DNA of 64,000 bases, taken from positions 1,488,001 to 1,552,000 of the forward strand of contig NZ_SOCE01000002.1 in the NCBI RefSeq assembly GCF_004365175.1, in the 5' to 3' direction. The stretch is from Kribbella voronezhensis (lineage in GTDB: Bacteria > Actinomycetota > Actinomycetes > Propionibacteriales > Kribbellaceae). The notes under the pieces were generated by a model. It saw nothing but the letters and a program-made list of their open reading frames with translations, did no database searches and had not been told where the DNA came from. Position numbers and translations under genes: made by a program. Of this stretch, positions 63,157-64,000 are shown in pieces (position 1 is the stretch's first letter; each line of letters starts with the position of its first letter).

Positions 63157-63858
63157 TCAGGAAGTGGCCGGCCGCTGGTTGTCCCCCGGCTGCCCCTCGC
63201 CCGGCGTCGTGGGCCCGGCGGTGGGCGGAGTGCCGAGACCTGCGTTGGCCGGGTCGGACAGCACCTGCTTGCGGACGCTCAGCGTGCGCTGGACGACCGT
63301 GATCGTGCTGGCCACCGCGAGCACGCACAGAACGATCTCGAGCAGGATCGGCAGGTTGAGCACGTCCGAGAAGAACCCGATCACCAGCACCGACACCAGC
63401 CGGTCCGAGCGCTCGGCGAGTCCGCCGCTGGCGTGCAGCCCGAGGCTTTCGGCCTTGGCCCGCGCGTACGACGTGGTCGCGCCCATCACCAGCGCCCACA
63501 GGGTGACCGCGGCCATCCATCGCGAGTGGCCCGCGCTGCCGGCGTAGTACATGACGAGGCCGCCGAAGATCGCGCCGTCGCCGAGCCGGTCCAGTGTGGA
63601 GTCCAGGTACGACCCCCACTTCGACGAGGTGCCCGAGGTACGGGCCATGTAGCCGTCGATCAGGTCGGAGAACACGAAGCAGGTGATCACCACCACGCCC
63701 AGCCAGATGTGGCCGCGCGGGAAGAAGATCAGCGCGCCGGCGCAGACACCGATGGTGCCGACCAGCGTGACGGCGTCGGCGCTCACGCCGAGCTTCAGCA
63801 AGAGGTTGGCGATCGGCGAGATCACCTTGGTCCAGAACTGCCGGAATCTGTTAAGCAT
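63157..63858 (-). CDS. pgsA: phosphatidylinositol-phosphate synthase (CDP-alcohol phosphatidyltransferase)
   Basis: This 233-residue membrane enzyme has six helices and the family motif D-x2-D-G-x2-A-R-x8-G-x3-D-x3-D, read as SDLIDGYMARTSGTSSKWGS and YLDSTLDRLGD. It makes phosphatidyl-inositol phosphate from CDP-diacylglycerol. The Pro/Gly-rich C-terminal tail (PPTAGPTTPGEGQPGDNQRP) is dispensable-looking. The ATG at 63858 (MLNRFRQFWTK) is the likely start, with TACGAT 9 bp upstream. It is first in the PIM operon. Confidence 0.92.
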   Translation of the reverse strand: MLNRFRQFWTKVISPIANLLLKLGVSADAVTLVGTIGVCAGALIFFPRGHIWLGVVVITCFVFSDLIDGYMARTSGTSSKWGSYLDSTLDRLGDGAIFGGLVMYYAGSAGHSRWMAAVTLWALVMGATTSYARAKAESLGLHASGGLAERSDRLVSVLVIGFFSDVLNLPILLEIVLCVLAVASTITVVQRTLSVRKQVLSDPANAGLGTPPTAGPTTPGEGQPGDNQRPATS

Positions 63859-63942
63859 GGCGACGCGATCGTAGACCAGGCCGCTCACCACCGGATGACA
63901 GCGCCACCCCGAAGGCGCACCATTGGCTCACTGGGAGGCGAG

Positions 63943-64000
63943 ATGACCGTACGACGTTGCGCCGTGATCCGGCTCTTTCTCGCCCTAGTGCTGATCACCC
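63943..64000 (+). CDS. start of an exported protein (partial)
   Basis: A GGGAGGCGAG ribosome site precedes an ATG at 63943, and the frame stays open to the right edge. It reads MTVRRCAVIRLFLALVLIT, a basic start followed by a hydrophobic helix, like a signal peptide. The rest is outside the window, so no family can be named. Confidence 0.55.
   Translation, partial: MTVRRCAVIRLFLALVLIT

Overview
The window is high-GC, densely packed bacterial DNA. It has frequent 4-bp stop/start overlaps, GTG starts, many leaderless promoters (a TANNNT box 6-7 bases before the start codon), a PimA/acyltransferase/PgsA phosphatidylinositol-mannoside cluster and a FabG4-FadA2-HtdX-like block. These point to an actinobacterial chromosome. 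A Kribbella-like member of the Propionibacteriales is my guess from general resemblance only. No rRNA, tRNA, CRISPR array, transposase or complete prophage was seen.

Layout. 1-9.3 kb: tail of an ATP-dependent DNA ligase, a methyltransferase, a VOC protein, two tandem endonuclease/exonuclease/phosphatase paralogues, an XRE/DUF5753 regulator, an alpha/beta hydrolase, a secreted snapalysin-type protease, a stand-alone cytochrome oxidase subunit I (ctaD) and an atypical SDR. 9.3-20.2 kb: a TetR gene with twin operators, a DUF929-VKOR disulfide pair, a MOSC protein, a BBE-type flavoprotein, an APC permease, a stand-alone cytochrome b (qcrB), a phytoene-desaturase-like flavoprotein and small enzymes. 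20.3-26.2 kb: a CHAT-protease gene with two N-terminal zinc ribbons followed by a small membrane-anchored partner (a likely conflict/cell-death module), a DedA protein, and an unrecognised 596-residue protein coupled to a 73-residue one.

26.2-33.8 kb: a PAP2 phosphatase, a NarL-type two-component system divergent from an ABC-2 transporter, an SRPBCC-MarR-AlkA-GIY-YIG run, and a divergent GlcG/HbpS-MarR pair with palindromic operators. 33.9-39.7 kb: a fatty-acid beta-oxidation or modification locus (acyl-CoA dehydrogenase divergent from TetR-thiolase-FabG4-MaoC) that shares a palindromic operator. 39.9-46.2 kb: a small peptide gene, a LAL-type regulator, and a truncated threonyl-tRNA synthetase behind a Thr-codon leader peptide and a strong hairpin (an attenuator), then tesB and a PAC2 protein.

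46.3-50.5 kb: a sugar-acid type operon (2-hydroxyacid dehydrogenase plus DUF2264) behind three LacI-like palindromes, and a ferritin behind an iron-box-like site. 50.5-55.1 kb: a DUF2207 membrane protein and a tyrosine recombinase divergent from a zinc-finger/coiled-coil protein, with a GTTTC-rich palindromic spacer. 55.2-64 kb: an EF-G-like GTPase, an NTF2-like/TetR pair, a HIT protein, an MFS exporter whose start codon lies in a predicted hairpin, an ECF sigma/anti-sigma pair, and the phosphatidylinositol-mannoside genes.

The most interesting items are the attenuated truncated ThrRS, the CHAT plus small-membrane-protein unit, the recombinase/coiled-coil divergon, the MFS start-codon hairpin and the uORF before ctaD.
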